NCBI RefSeq assembly: GCF_003007735.2
Contig: NZ_PXNQ02000004.1
Span: forward strand, 124,001-188,000
Length of the DNA: 64,000 bases
Direction of reading: 5' to 3'
Source: Paracoccus methylarcula
GTDB taxonomy: Bacteria > Pseudomonadota > Alphaproteobacteria > Rhodobacterales > Rhodobacteraceae
In this document: positions 17,479 to 25,845 of the stretch, in pieces
How the letters are laid out: every line of letters starts with the position of its first letter
Position numbering within the stretch: the first letter of the stretch is position 1
Program-made: the position numbers and the translations under genes
Notes under the pieces: model-generated
What the model saw: only the letters and a program-made list of their open reading frames with translations
Told to the model about the DNA's origin: nothing
The model's database searches: none

Positions 17479-18504
17479 GTGACGGTTGTCGGCGGCGGGA
17501 TCCTCGGCCTGTGCTGCGCATGGGAGATGATCCGGCGCGGCACCCGGATCCGGGTGATCGAGGCGGAACGCATCGGGGCGGGGTCTTCGGGCGGGCATGT
17601 CGGGGCCTTGGCGCCGCATGCGCCCGAGAACTGGAACGCGAAGAAGGCGTTTCAACTGGACAGCCTGCTGATGGCCGAGGATTTCTGGGCCGGGATCGGG
17701 GCGGCGTCGGGATTGCCGACGGGCTATGGCCGCGCGGGGCGGGCGCAGCCGGTTGCCGACGCGGCGGAAGCCGAGAGGTTGCAAGAGCGTATCGCGGCTT
17801 CGATTCGGCAATGGCCTGCGCATATGACGATGCGACTGACGGACCGGCCGACCGCGCCGCTGTTCCCGCACAGCCCTTCGGGCCTCTGGCTGGAGGACGG
17901 GTTGACCGCGAGGATCAACCCGCGCGCCGCGCTTGCAGCGCTTGCCGCCGCCATCCGGGCCGGGGGTGGTGAGGTTGTCGAGGGGCGGGTATTGCATCCG
18001 CAGGATATTCCCGGCCCGGCCCTTTGGGCGACCGGAGTTGCGGGGTTGGAGGCGCTCTCGCAGGATCTGGGATACGCGGTGGGCAAGGGGGTCAAGGGGC
18101 AGTCCGCCTTGTTGCGCCTTGATGCGGGGGCGGCGGCGCAGATTTTTGCCGGGGGGCTGCATATCGTGCCGCATGAGGATGGGACGGTAGCGGTCGGATC
18201 GACTTCGGAAAATGATTTCACTGATGATCGCACCGATGCGCAGCTTGACGATATCATCGCCAGGGCGCGCGGGATCTGCCCGCTTCTTGCCGATGCGCCG
18301 GTGATCGACCGGTGGTCGGGGATCCGGCCCCGTGCGAAGAGCCGTGCGCCCCTGCTAGGGGCCTGGCCCGGGCGTGAGGGGCATTTCGTCGCCAATGGCG
18401 GCTTCAAGATCGGCTTCGGCACGGCCCCGAAAATCGCGGTGGTGATGGCGGATCTGCTGTTGGATGGCGTGGACGCGATTCCCGACGGGTTCCGCCTTGC
18501 ATGA
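17479..18504 (+). CDS. FAD-dependent oxidoreductase, MnmC C-domain-like (DadA family)
   Basis: A 341-residue DAO-family flavoenzyme. The N-terminal Rossmann motif is VTVVGGGILGLCCAWEMIRR. GSSGGHVGALAPHAPENWN and KKAFQLDSLLMAE match the oxidase domain of MnmC, which removes the carboxymethyl group from cmnm5U34. The C-terminal RWSGIRPRAKSRAPLLG and NGGFKIGFGTAPK segments close the FAD site. The start is problematic: in frame the first candidate is GTG 17479, but ATGCCGACGTG at 17471 becomes ATG GCC GAC GTG (MADVTVV) if one G is restored, the usual family start. It is divergent from mnmD. A role in tRNA modification is likely; a D-amino-acid oxidase is the alternative. Confidence 0.82.
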   Translation: MTVVGGGILGLCCAWEMIRRGTRIRVIEAERIGAGSSGGHVGALAPHAPENWNAKKAFQLDSLLMAEDFWAGIGAASGLPTGYGRAGRAQPVADAAEAERLQERIAASIRQWPAHMTMRLTDRPTAPLFPHSPSGLWLEDGLTARINPRAALAALAAAIRAGGGEVVEGRVLHPQDIPGPALWATGVAGLEALSQDLGYAVGKGVKGQSALLRLDAGAAAQIFAGGLHIVPHEDGTVAVGSTSENDFTDDRTDAQLDDIIARARGICPLLADAPVIDRWSGIRPRAKSRAPLLGAWPGREGHFVANGGFKIGFGTAPKIAVVMADLLLDGVDAIPDGFRLA

Positions 18505-18510
18505 CCCGGA

Positions 18511-19290
18511 TCAGGGTGATCTGGCCGCCAATCCGCCCCCGTCATCCCGACGCCGTGACACGTCCAGCTTGGCTTCGGATTCGCGGATCTCGCGCAGTCT
18601 GAGGCGGATATAGGCCAGGTGGCGATGCGCGGCCTCCTGCGCGGCGCGGGGATCCCGGGCAATGATCGCCCGCGCGATGGCACGATGCTGGTTGCGCAAC
18701 TGCTCGCGCGTGCCCGGCAAGGTGAACAGCCGCCCGCGATTATGGATCACGTCGCGGCGCAGATTGCCCGACAGTGCCCGCATGATCTGCAACAGCACCA
18801 GATTATGGCTGGCCTCGTAGATCAGCAGATGCAGTTCGGTATCGGCCTCTGCCTCCTGCTCGGGATCGGCGGCGGCATGGGCAAGGTCGATCCGTTCCAG
18901 GCAGGTGCGGAGGCGGCGCAGGTCGATGTCATTGGCGCGTTTCGCAGCCAGCGCCGCGGCCTGGCATTCGACGATATCGCGGAATTCCAGGTAATCATCC
19001 GCCAGTTCCGCCCGTTCGGACAGCAATGTCAGCAGCGGGTCCGAGATGGCCGCCGCGCCCAGATGGGCGACACGCAGCCCCCTGCCGTCGCCGCTCTGCA
19101 GCAACCCCTTTTCCTGAAGTGCCTTCAGCCCGTCGCGCAGGGTCGGGCGGGAGACATCCAGGCGCTTGGCCAGCTCCCGCTCGGGCAGCAGCGGCTCGCC
19201 GGGGCGCAGCGTGCCTTCGAGGATCAGGGCCTCGATATGGCGGGCCACGCTTTCGGCGGCCTTTTCGGATTTGATCGCGCTGCCGGACAT
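18511..19290 (-). CDS. glcC: FadR-type GntR regulator of the glycolate genes
   Basis: A 259-residue GntR-family regulator. The winged helix-turn-helix (about 8-75) contains LRPGEPLLPERELAKRLDVS and RPTLRDGLKALQEKGLLQ. The C-terminal FCD ligand-binding domain (about 85-235) has EFRDIVECQAAALAAKRA, DTELHLLIYEASHN and HRAIARAIIARDP with the His/Asp metal ligands of the family. It is divergent from glcD, as GlcC is in many proteobacteria, and should respond to glycolate or a related hydroxyacid. ATG 19290 is chosen because AGGAGA lies eight bases upstream. It ends seven bases from the convergent oxidoreductase stop. Confidence 0.85.
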   Translation of the reverse strand: MSGSAIKSEKAAESVARHIEALILEGTLRPGEPLLPERELAKRLDVSRPTLRDGLKALQEKGLLQSGDGRGLRVAHLGAAAISDPLLTLLSERAELADDYLEFRDIVECQAAALAAKRANDIDLRRLRTCLERIDLAHAAADPEQEAEADTELHLLIYEASHNLVLLQIMRALSGNLRRDVIHNRGRLFTLPGTREQLRNQHRAIARAIIARDPRAAQEAAHRHLAYIRLRLREIRESEAKLDVSRRRDDGGGLAARSP

Positions 19291-19321
19291 CGCGTCTCCT
19301 GTTTTGATTTTAGACAATCCG

Positions 19322-19352
19322 ATTTGACAGGTTTGGTCAAATTATTTTACCA
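19322..19352. promoter_or_regulatory. Probable GlcC operator in the glcC-glcD intergenic region
   Basis: Two overlapping palindromes lie between the divergent starts. ATTTGAC-AGGTTTG-GTCAAAT (19322-19342) has perfect seven-base arms. TGGTCAAATTATTTTACCA (19334-19352) has outer TGGT/ACCA arms with one mismatch pair. TGGT...ACCA is the core expected for FadR-subfamily regulators. The position, 30 bases before glcD and 30 before glcC, suits control of both genes. The site is seen; the protein assignment is inferred. Confidence 0.6.
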
Positions 19353-19382
19353 AGAACTATATCGCAAGGAAGAGGCGTCCCC

Positions 19383-20834
19383 ATGTCCGGCATCGCCATG
19401 CCCCAGCCAGATATCCGCATCCTGGAGCGCGCGCCGCAAATCGTGGCGTCGTTGCAAGAGGCCCTGCCGCTAGACACGGTGATCTTCGATCCCGAGGAGA
19501 CGCGGGCCTATGAATGCGACGCGTTGACGGCCTATCGCTGCGCACCCCTGGCGGTGGTGCTGCCGCGATCGACCGAGGAGGTCGCGGCGGTCATGCGGGT
19601 CTGTGCGGATATGGGCGTGCCGGTTGTGCCGAGGGGGGCGGGAACGTCGCTGGCCGGCGGCGCCTTGCCCACCGCCGATTGCGTGGTGATCGGCACGGCG
19701 CGGCTGCGCGATGTGCTGGAGATCGACACCGATAACCGCTTCATCCGCGTGCAGACCGGCGTCACCAATCTGTCGGTCAGCGAGATGCTGGAGCCGCATG
19801 GCTTTTTCTATGCGCCCGATCCGTCCTCGCAGCTGGCCTGCACCATCGCGGGCAATATCGCGATGAATTCGGGCGGGGCGCATTGCCTGAAATACGGGGT
19901 GACGACGAATAACCTGATGGGCGCGACGGTGGTGCTGACCACCGGCGAGATCGTCGAACTGGGCGGGCCGGAACTGGGGCCGTCCGGACTGGATCTGCTG
20001 GGCCTGCTCTGCGGCTCCGAGGGGCAGCTCGGGATCGTGACCGAGGCGGTTCTGCGGATCGTGCCCCGGCCCGAGGGCGCCCGCCCGGTGCTGATCGGCT
20101 TTGACGGTGCCGAGGTGGCGGGCGAATGCGTGGCGCGGATCATCCGCTCGGGCGTGCTGCCGGTTGCCATCGAGTATATGGACGAACCCTGCCTGCGCGC
20201 GGTCGAGGATTTCGCCCATGCCGGATATCCGGATTGCGCCGCCGTGCTGATCGTCGAGGTCGAGGGTTCCCCGGACGAGATCGCCGACCAGATCGCCCGA
20301 ATCCGCGACATTGCCGCTGCGCTGGACCCGGTCGAGTTTCGCGAAAGCCGCAATGCCGACGATGCGCTGGCGATCTGGAAGGGGCGGAAATCGGCCTTTG
20401 GCGCCATGGGGCGGTTGGGGGATTATATCTGCCTCGACGGCACGGTGCCCGTCGGGCAGCTACCCTATACCCTGCGCCGGATCGGGGAATTGTCGAAGCA
20501 GCATGGGCTGGAGGTCGCCAATGTCTTCCATGCGGGCGATGGCAACATGCATCCGCTGATCCTGTTCAATGCCAATGAGCCGGGGCAGTTGGAACGTGCC
20601 GAGGCGTTCGGGGCCGATATCCTGCGGCTTTGCGTCGAGGTCGGCGGTTGCCTGACCGGAGAGCATGGCGTGGGGGTCGAGAAGCGCGATCTCATGGGCG
20701 CGCAATACGATGCTGTGGATCTGGCGGTGCAGATGGAGGTGAAGGATGTTTTCGACCCGGCATGGCTGCTGAACCCCGCGAAGGTCTTTCCGCTGGAAGC
20801 CAGCGCCGCGCATCGCCTGAAAGTCGCCGAATGA
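19383..20834 (+). CDS. glcD: Glycolate oxidase subunit GlcD (FAD-linked)
   Basis: A 483-residue FAD-binding subunit of glycolate dehydrogenase, which oxidises glycolate to glyoxylate and passes electrons to quinone. The PCMH-type FAD domain (about 50-230) has VPVVPRGAGTSLAGGALP and NIAMNSGGAHCLKYGVT. The C-terminal FAD-oxidase domain has NVFHAGDGNMHPLILFN and the GGCLTGEHGVGVEKRDLM motif with metal/substrate residues. The ribosome site GGAAGAGG precedes ATG 19383. The gene overlaps glcE by four bases (ATGA). Likely induced through GlcC. Confidence 0.96.
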   Translation: MSGIAMPQPDIRILERAPQIVASLQEALPLDTVIFDPEETRAYECDALTAYRCAPLAVVLPRSTEEVAAVMRVCADMGVPVVPRGAGTSLAGGALPTADCVVIGTARLRDVLEIDTDNRFIRVQTGVTNLSVSEMLEPHGFFYAPDPSSQLACTIAGNIAMNSGGAHCLKYGVTTNNLMGATVVLTTGEIVELGGPELGPSGLDLLGLLCGSEGQLGIVTEAVLRIVPRPEGARPVLIGFDGAEVAGECVARIIRSGVLPVAIEYMDEPCLRAVEDFAHAGYPDCAAVLIVEVEGSPDEIADQIARIRDIAAALDPVEFRESRNADDALAIWKGRKSAFGAMGRLGDYICLDGTVPVGQLPYTLRRIGELSKQHGLEVANVFHAGDGNMHPLILFNANEPGQLERAEAFGADILRLCVEVGGCLTGEHGVGVEKRDLMGAQYDAVDLAVQMEVKDVFDPAWLLNPAKVFPLEASAAHRLKVAE

Positions 20835-21964
20835 GCACCGATGCGATCAGCCGGACCGCTCATGCCCCCGGAAGCGAGGCCGAACTGGCCGAGATCGTGG
20901 CGGGGCATTTCACCACTGGGCAGTCGCTGCGGGTGGCGGGCGGTGGAACTCGCGTCCAGACCGGCCATGTCGCGGGCGAATTGCTGACCACCCGCGCCGT
21001 CTCGGGCGTCGTGGCCTACGAGCCGGGAGAGATGACCCTGATCGCCCGCACCGGCACCCCCCTGCACGAGGTCGAGGCGATGCTGGCCTCGGAAGGGCAG
21101 GCGTTGGCATTCGAGCCGCCCGATCTGCGCAGGGTGCTGGGGGGCGATGGCACGCCGACGATCGGCGGGATGGTCGCGGCGAATGCCTCGGGGCCGCGGC
21201 GGATCATGGCCGGGGCTTGCCGCGATCACCTGCTGGGGGTGCGTTTCGTGGATGGGCAGGGACGTATCCTGAAGAATGGCGGAAGGGTGATGAAGAATGT
21301 CACCGGGCTGGACCTGTCCAAGCTGCTTTGCGGCTCTTTCGGAACGCTCGGGGTGCTGACCGAGGTGGCGATGAAGACACTGCCACAGGCACAGGCCCGC
21401 GCGACGCTGGCCTTTCCGGGTGTTGACGAGGCGGCGGCGCTGCGGATTTTCTCGTCGGCGCTGGCCACACCCTTCGAGATATCCGGCGCGGCGTTCCATG
21501 ACGGCATTGCCTGGCTGCGCATAGAAGGGCTGCCGCCGCAGCTTGCCTATCGGCAAAAGCGCCTGCAGGACCTGTTCTCCGGTCGCGAGATCGAGATCCT
21601 GGATGCCGATGCGACTGTCAGGCTCTGGCGGGACCTGCGCGATGTCACCCATTTCGCCGGGACGGAGGCGCCGTTGTGGCGCGTGCTGGTCAAGCCAAGC
21701 GATGCTCCCGCCATTGCGGCGGCGCTGCGGGGGCTTGGCGGACAGGTGTCGCTGGACTGGGGAGGCGGTTTGATCTGGTATTGCGGTCCGGGCGAGGCCG
21801 GTGCCGTTCGCGATATTGCCCCTCATGCGGTGCTGGTCCGGCGGGGTGAAGTGGAAGGCCCGGTTTTCCCGAGGCAATCCGCGCCGGTCGAACGGCTGTC
21901 CGAGGGGCTGCGCCGGAAATTCGACCCTGCGGGGATCCTCAATCCCGGCCTGATGGAGGGCTGA
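20831..21964 (+). CDS. glcE: Glycolate oxidase subunit GlcE
   Basis: A 377-residue FAD-binding subunit paralogous to GlcD. The N-terminal FAD domain has LRVAGGGTRVQTG, the PDLRRVLGGDGTPTIGGMVA and NASGPRRIMAGACRDHLLGV segments, and NGGRVMKNVTGLDLSKLLCG. The C-terminus ends EGLRRKFDPAGILNPGL, the usual closing motif. It forms the membrane-associated glycolate dehydrogenase with GlcD and GlcF. It starts within the glcD stop and is followed by glcF after one base, so the three subunits are translated together. Confidence 0.95.
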   Translation: MSTDAISRTAHAPGSEAELAEIVAGHFTTGQSLRVAGGGTRVQTGHVAGELLTTRAVSGVVAYEPGEMTLIARTGTPLHEVEAMLASEGQALAFEPPDLRRVLGGDGTPTIGGMVAANASGPRRIMAGACRDHLLGVRFVDGQGRILKNGGRVMKNVTGLDLSKLLCGSFGTLGVLTEVAMKTLPQAQARATLAFPGVDEAAALRIFSSALATPFEISGAAFHDGIAWLRIEGLPPQLAYRQKRLQDLFSGREIEILDADATVRLWRDLRDVTHFAGTEAPLWRVLVKPSDAPAIAAALRGLGGQVSLDWGGGLIWYCGPGEAGAVRDIAPHAVLVRRGEVEGPVFPRQSAPVERLSEGLRRKFDPAGILNPGLMEG

Positions 21965-21965
21965 C

Positions 21966-23270
21966 ATGCAGACGAATTTCACGCCCGAACAGCTTGCCGA
22001 CCCGGCTACCGCGCGCTCCAACGAGATCCTGCGGTCCTGCGTGCATTGCGGTTTCTGCACCGCCACCTGTCCGACCTACAAGCTTCTGGGCGACGAATTG
22101 GACAGCCCGCGCGGGCGCATCTATCTGATCAAGGACATGCTGGAAAACAACCGTGTGCCGGACGGCAAGACGGTTGCGCATATCGACCGCTGCCTGTCCT
22201 GCCTGTCCTGCATGACGACCTGTCCCTCGGGCGTGCATTACATGCATCTCGTCGATCATGCCCGCGAATATATCGAACGGACCTATCGCCGCCCCTTCGC
22301 CGAGCGCGTGCTGCGATGGCTGCTGGCGAAGATCCTGCCCTATCCGGGGCGGTTCCGGCTGGCGCTGAGGGGGGCGGGATTGGCCCGCCCGCTCCGGCGC
22401 CTGATGCCCGATGCGCGGCTGAGGGCGATGCTGGACATGGCGCCGCGGGCCATTCCGCCGGTCAGCCCCAATGACGCGCCGCAGGTCTTTCCCGCGCAGG
22501 GGCCGAGGCGCAGGCGCGTGGCGCTGCTGATCGGCTGTGCGCAGCGGGCGCTGAACACCGATATCAACGATGCCACGATCCGCCTGCTGCGCCGCCATGG
22601 CTGCGAGGTGGTGATCCCGAAGGGAATCGGCTGCTGCGGCGCATTGACCCATCATATGGGCCGAACCGGCGAAAGCCACGCCATGGCCGCCGCCAATATC
22701 CGCGCCGTGGTGGCCGAGATCGATGGCGGCGGGCTTGATGCGGTGGTCCTCAACACCTCGGGCTGCGGCACCACTGTCAAGGATTACGGGCATATGTTCC
22801 GAAACGACCCGCTGGCCGGGGATGCCGCGCGGGTGGCGGCACTGGCGAAGGATGTCACCGAGGTGATGGCCGAGCTGGGCCTGCGGGATGCCGGTCATGC
22901 CGAGCCGCTGCGGGTCGGTTATCACTCCGCCTGCTCGTTGCAGCATGGCCAGCAGGTCAGGGCCGCGCCCAAGGAACTGCTGGCGCAGGCGGGCTTCATG
23001 GTGCTGGAGCCCCGCGACAGCCATATCTGCTGCGGCTCCGCCGGGACCTATAACCTGATGCAACCCGAGATCTCGGGCCAGTTGAAGGCCCGCAAGGTCG
23101 AGACGCTGGAGGCGCTGGAGCCGCAGGTCATCAGCGCCGGGAATATCGGTTGCATGATGCAGATCGGTTCGGGAACCGGCGTGCCGGTCGTCCATACCGT
23201 GGAATTGCTGGACTGGGCGACCGGGGGGCCGCAGCCGCATGGATTGGCCGGGGCCGGGGCCGGGGGCTGA
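21966..23270 (+). CDS. glcF: Glycolate oxidase iron-sulfur subunit GlcF
   Basis: A 434-residue subunit with two 4Fe-4S motifs near the N-terminus: CVHCGFCTATCP (about 26-37) and CLSCLSCMTTCPSG (about 77-90). The C-terminal half has two CCG (heterodisulfide reductase-like) domains with IGCCGALTHHMG and ICCGSAGTYN. It shuttles electrons from the flavin subunits toward the quinone pool. It is the last gene of glcDEF. The C-terminus after GGPQPHG is a low-complexity Gly/Ala tail. A dispersed hairpin repeat begins about 20 bases after the stop and may end the transcript. Confidence 0.96.
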   Translation: MQTNFTPEQLADPATARSNEILRSCVHCGFCTATCPTYKLLGDELDSPRGRIYLIKDMLENNRVPDGKTVAHIDRCLSCLSCMTTCPSGVHYMHLVDHAREYIERTYRRPFAERVLRWLLAKILPYPGRFRLALRGAGLARPLRRLMPDARLRAMLDMAPRAIPPVSPNDAPQVFPAQGPRRRRVALLIGCAQRALNTDINDATIRLLRRHGCEVVIPKGIGCCGALTHHMGRTGESHAMAAANIRAVVAEIDGGGLDAVVLNTSGCGTTVKDYGHMFRNDPLAGDAARVAALAKDVTEVMAELGLRDAGHAEPLRVGYHSACSLQHGQQVRAAPKELLAQAGFMVLEPRDSHICCGSAGTYNLMQPEISGQLKARKVETLEALEPQVISAGNIGCMMQIGSGTGVPVVHTVELLDWATGGPQPHGLAGAGAGG

Positions 23271-23292
23271 GCCGGATTGCGTCCCGCGATGG

Positions 23293-23346
23293 CCGGGGGG
23301 CTGCCTGCCCCCCGGCACCCCCCGGGGATATTTTCATGAAGAAGAT
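23293..23346 (+). repeat. Dispersed hairpin-tail repeat, copy A
   Basis: CCGGGGGGCTGCCTGCCCCCCGG is a strong GC hairpin with a short loop, followed by CACCCCCCGGGGATATTTTC and ATGAAGAAGAT. It is in the same orientation as glcF and lies between glcF and prmA, which are convergent. The layout matches copies near 17.2, 46.1 and 61.2 kb. It may double as the glcDEF terminator. Confidence 0.8.
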
Positions 23347-23402
23347 AGGGGGATGACCGGCAGTCGGTGATGCCGACGGAGCCGGGCGGCAAAACGCGTC
23401 GA

Positions 23403-24273
23403 TCAGCCTGCCCGGGTCATGGTCAGCGTGACCCATTCGCCCAGATCGTCGCGGCGATCCAGCGTGAAACCGGCGGCCTGGTAGCCTCGATCACCTCTTG
23501 CCCCTGATCGGTCAGGATGCCCGAGAGGATGATCTTGCCACCCGTTCCGACATGGCGGGCCATCTCGGGGGACAGGTCGATCAGCGGCTGTTTCAGGATA
23601 TTGGCGAGCACCAGGTCGAAGGGTGCGGCCTCTTCCAGCGCCGGGTGATCGAAGCCGGTCGCCTCGATGCAGATCACCCTGCCGTCCAGCCCGTTGGCGA
23701 TGACATTGGCGCTGGCCGTGTCCACCGCGATGCGGTCGATATCGCTGGCCAGCACCGTCACCGGCCAGATCCGTGCCGCCCCCATCGCAAGAACTGCGGT
23801 GCCGCAGCCAATATCGGCGATGCGCTGCGGCTGGTAGCCGTCATTGGCGAGCCGGTCCAGGGCTTCGAGACAGCCCTTGGTGGTGCCGTGATGACCGGTT
23901 CCGAAAGCCATTGCCGCCTCGATGCACAGCGCCTCGACCCCCTCGGGCACCTGGTCGGCATCGTGGCTGCCGTGGACATAGAACCGCCCGGCCTCGACCG
24001 GGGACAATTCGCGGCGGACATGGGCCACCCAATCGACCTCGGGCAGTTCCGAGATGACGAAGGGATCGGCCCCATGAGCCGCCGCCAGGAGTGCCAGCGC
24101 CACCTCGTCGGGCTGTTCGAGGAAATAGACCCCGACTTCCCAACGATCCGAGCCGTCCTCGATCTCGAAGATGCCGGAACCCACGGGTTCGAGGGTCAGG
24201 TCTTCGCAAGCCTCGGCGAGGGCTTCGGCGGCGCGCGCCCGGCAAGATGGGTCAGGGCGGTGAATGTCGGCAT
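23403..24273 (-). pseudogene. prmA: Ribosomal protein L11 methyltransferase PrmA, frame broken twice
   Basis: The core (about 24225-23490) is an intact PrmA catalytic domain: AMAFGTGHHGTTKGCLEALD, ADIGCGTAVLAMGAA (SAM motif I) and DLVLANILKQPL (the NPPY-like post-motif). Both ends are out of frame. At the 5' end MPTFTALTHLAGRAP (from ATG 24273) joins AEALAEACEDL only if one base is added near 24228. At the 3' end EVIEA joins YQAAGFTLDRRDDLGEWVTL only if one base is added near 23484. Both repairs restore GGCC from GGC or GCC. Restored, it is about 290 residues and would trimethylate ribosomal protein L11. Two lesions in one gene argue for sequence error. Confidence 0.85.
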
Positions 24274-24411
24274 GGTCAAGGTTCCAGATTGGGTCCCGAC
24301 GCCATAGCGCGGCACCCGCCCGGACGCAATCTTTGCCGCGTTGCACAATGTGCAGCCATCGACTAGCCATATCTGCGGATGGAGGACAATGCAGATGCCG
24401 GGAGACAGAGG

Positions 24412-25341
24412 ATGAGCGCCGCGACCGGCACCAACCCCGCCCCCGCGATCGAGACGAAACCGCTGGTGGCCGCGGCATGGATGATGGGGGCGGTGGCCTC
24501 ATTCACCTCGATGGCGATTGCCGGGCGGGCCGTGTCGCTGGAGCTCGACACGTTCGAGATCATGGGCTGGCGCTCGATCTTCGGCGTGGCGATCATGGTT
24601 ACGGTGATCAGCCTGCGCGGGTTGTGGGGGGTGATCAACCTGCGCCGGCCCGAGCTGCACCTGGCACGCAATATCTGCCATTTCACAGCGCAGAACCTGT
24701 GGTTCTACGCGATCTTCACGATCCCGCTGGCGCAGGTCTTCGCGCTGGAATTCACCGCGCCGCTTTGGGCGCTGGTCCTGTCGCGGCTGTTCCTGGGCGA
24801 GAAGCTGACGGGGCCAAGGGCGGTGGCCGCGATCCTGGGCTTTGCCGGCATCCTGCTGGTGACCCGGCCCGGATCGGCGCCGATCACGCCGGGGCTGGTC
24901 TCGGCGGCGGCCTGCGCAGTGGGATTCGCGCTGACCTATGTCTTCACCAAGAAGCTGACGGCAATCGCCCATACCGCCTGCATCCTGTTCTGGATGACCC
25001 TGTCGCAGACCGTTTTCGGCTTTGTCTGCGCAGGAATCGACGGGGACATCGCGCTGCCATCCGCAGCGGCGGTCCCCTGGATCGCGGTGATCGGGGCGGC
25101 CGGGCTGGCGGCGCATTTCTGTATCGCCAGCGCCTTGCGGGTCGCGCCCGCGACGCTGGTGATGCCTTTCGACTTCCTGCGATTGCCGGTGATCGCTGTG
25201 GTCGGGCTGCTTCTTTACGATGAGCCGATCGGAGCACTGGTCATCGCCGGGGCGGCATTGATCCTTTCCGGCAATTACCTGAATATCCGCGCCGAGGCGC
25301 GGCGGCGTCAGACACCGAGGCCGGGGGCGCCGGGACCCTGA
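24412..25341 (+). CDS. EamA/DMT family transporter
   Basis: A 309-residue inner-membrane protein with ten predicted helices in two EamA repeats (about 20-150 and 165-295). Family features include FEIMGWRSIFG, the EFTAPLWALVLSRLFLGEKL segment at the end of repeat one and VMPFDFLRLPVIAVVGLLLYDEP in repeat two. Drug/metabolite transporters of this kind export amino acids, nucleosides or other small metabolites; the substrate is not readable. ATG 24412 follows CAGAGG. It is divergent from prmA, and its 3' end overlaps soxR by 34 bases on the other strand. Confidence 0.88.
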   Translation: MSAATGTNPAPAIETKPLVAAAWMMGAVASFTSMAIAGRAVSLELDTFEIMGWRSIFGVAIMVTVISLRGLWGVINLRRPELHLARNICHFTAQNLWFYAIFTIPLAQVFALEFTAPLWALVLSRLFLGEKLTGPRAVAAILGFAGILLVTRPGSAPITPGLVSAAACAVGFALTYVFTKKLTAIAHTACILFWMTLSQTVFGFVCAGIDGDIALPSAAAVPWIAVIGAAGLAAHFCIASALRVAPATLVMPFDFLRLPVIAVVGLLLYDEPIGALVIAGAALILSGNYLNIRAEARRRQTPRPGAPGP

Positions 25342-25772
25342 GCGGCGGCGCGGTCGTCGGGGTTGAACATCTCGCATAACTCGTGCGAGAGGCAACCGCA
25401 GCGGATACAGCCGCTGAGCCGGTCGCGGACCCGTTGCAGCATGTGGATGCGGTGATCCAGATCGTCGCGCCAGCTTTCCGAGATGCGCGCCCAATCCTCG
25501 CGTCCGAGCGGCTGGCCCGACAGGGCGGGTTCGAGGGCGGTGCGAATCTCTGCCAGCGGAATACCTGCTTGCTGACCCGCCTTGATGATGGCCAGAATGC
25601 GCAGGCTGGCCCGCGAATAGCGCCGGTGATTGGCGGCATTGCGAGTCGAACGAATCAGCCCTTCGCGCTCGTAGAAATGGATGGCCGAGACGGAAATACC
25701 GCTGCGACGGGAGAGTGCGCCGACTGACATGACCGGAGTCGATGGCGTGCATGTATTGATTTTTTTGGACAT
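25308..25772 (-). CDS. soxR: Redox-sensitive MerR-family activator SoxR
   Basis: A 154-residue MerR-family regulator. The winged helix-turn-helix (about 15-85) includes SVGALSRRSGISVSAIHFYE. A dimerisation helix follows and then the 2Fe-2S ligand set Cys122-x2-Cys125-x-Cys127-x5-Cys133 (CIRCGCLSHELC), diagnostic of SoxR. Oxidation of the cluster by redox-cycling compounds activates transcription. It is divergent from an FMN reductase/MFS pair with an 18-base SoxR-box-like palindrome between them. In non-enteric bacteria SoxR controls its own small efflux/reductase set directly, and this locus fits that pattern. Confidence 0.93.
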   Translation of the reverse strand: MSKKINTCTPSTPVMSVGALSRRSGISVSAIHFYEREGLIRSTRNAANHRRYSRASLRILAIIKAGQQAGIPLAEIRTALEPALSGQPLGREDWARISESWRDDLDHRIHMLQRVRDRLSGCIRCGCLSHELCEMFNPDDRAAAQGPGAPGLGV

Positions 25773-25783
25773 TTTTCTCTTGT

Positions 25784-25801
25784 CCTAAACTATGGTTAAG
25801 G
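25784..25801. promoter_or_regulatory. Candidate SoxR box
   Basis: CCTAAACTATGGTTAAGG is an 18-base imperfect palindrome (outer CCT/AGG, inner AAC/GTT) of the same length and outer arms as the classic SoxR site CCTCAAGTTAACTTGAGG. It lies 12 bases upstream of soxR and 45 bases upstream of the FMN reductase start. A TTGTCC about two bases inside its left edge could be the -35 element of the long-spacer promoter that MerR-type activators use. Assignment is inferred from form and position. Confidence 0.65.
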
Positions 25802-25845
25802 TCTTAGGGTGGCGAGCCATGACCGAAATTGCAAGGAAAAGACTT

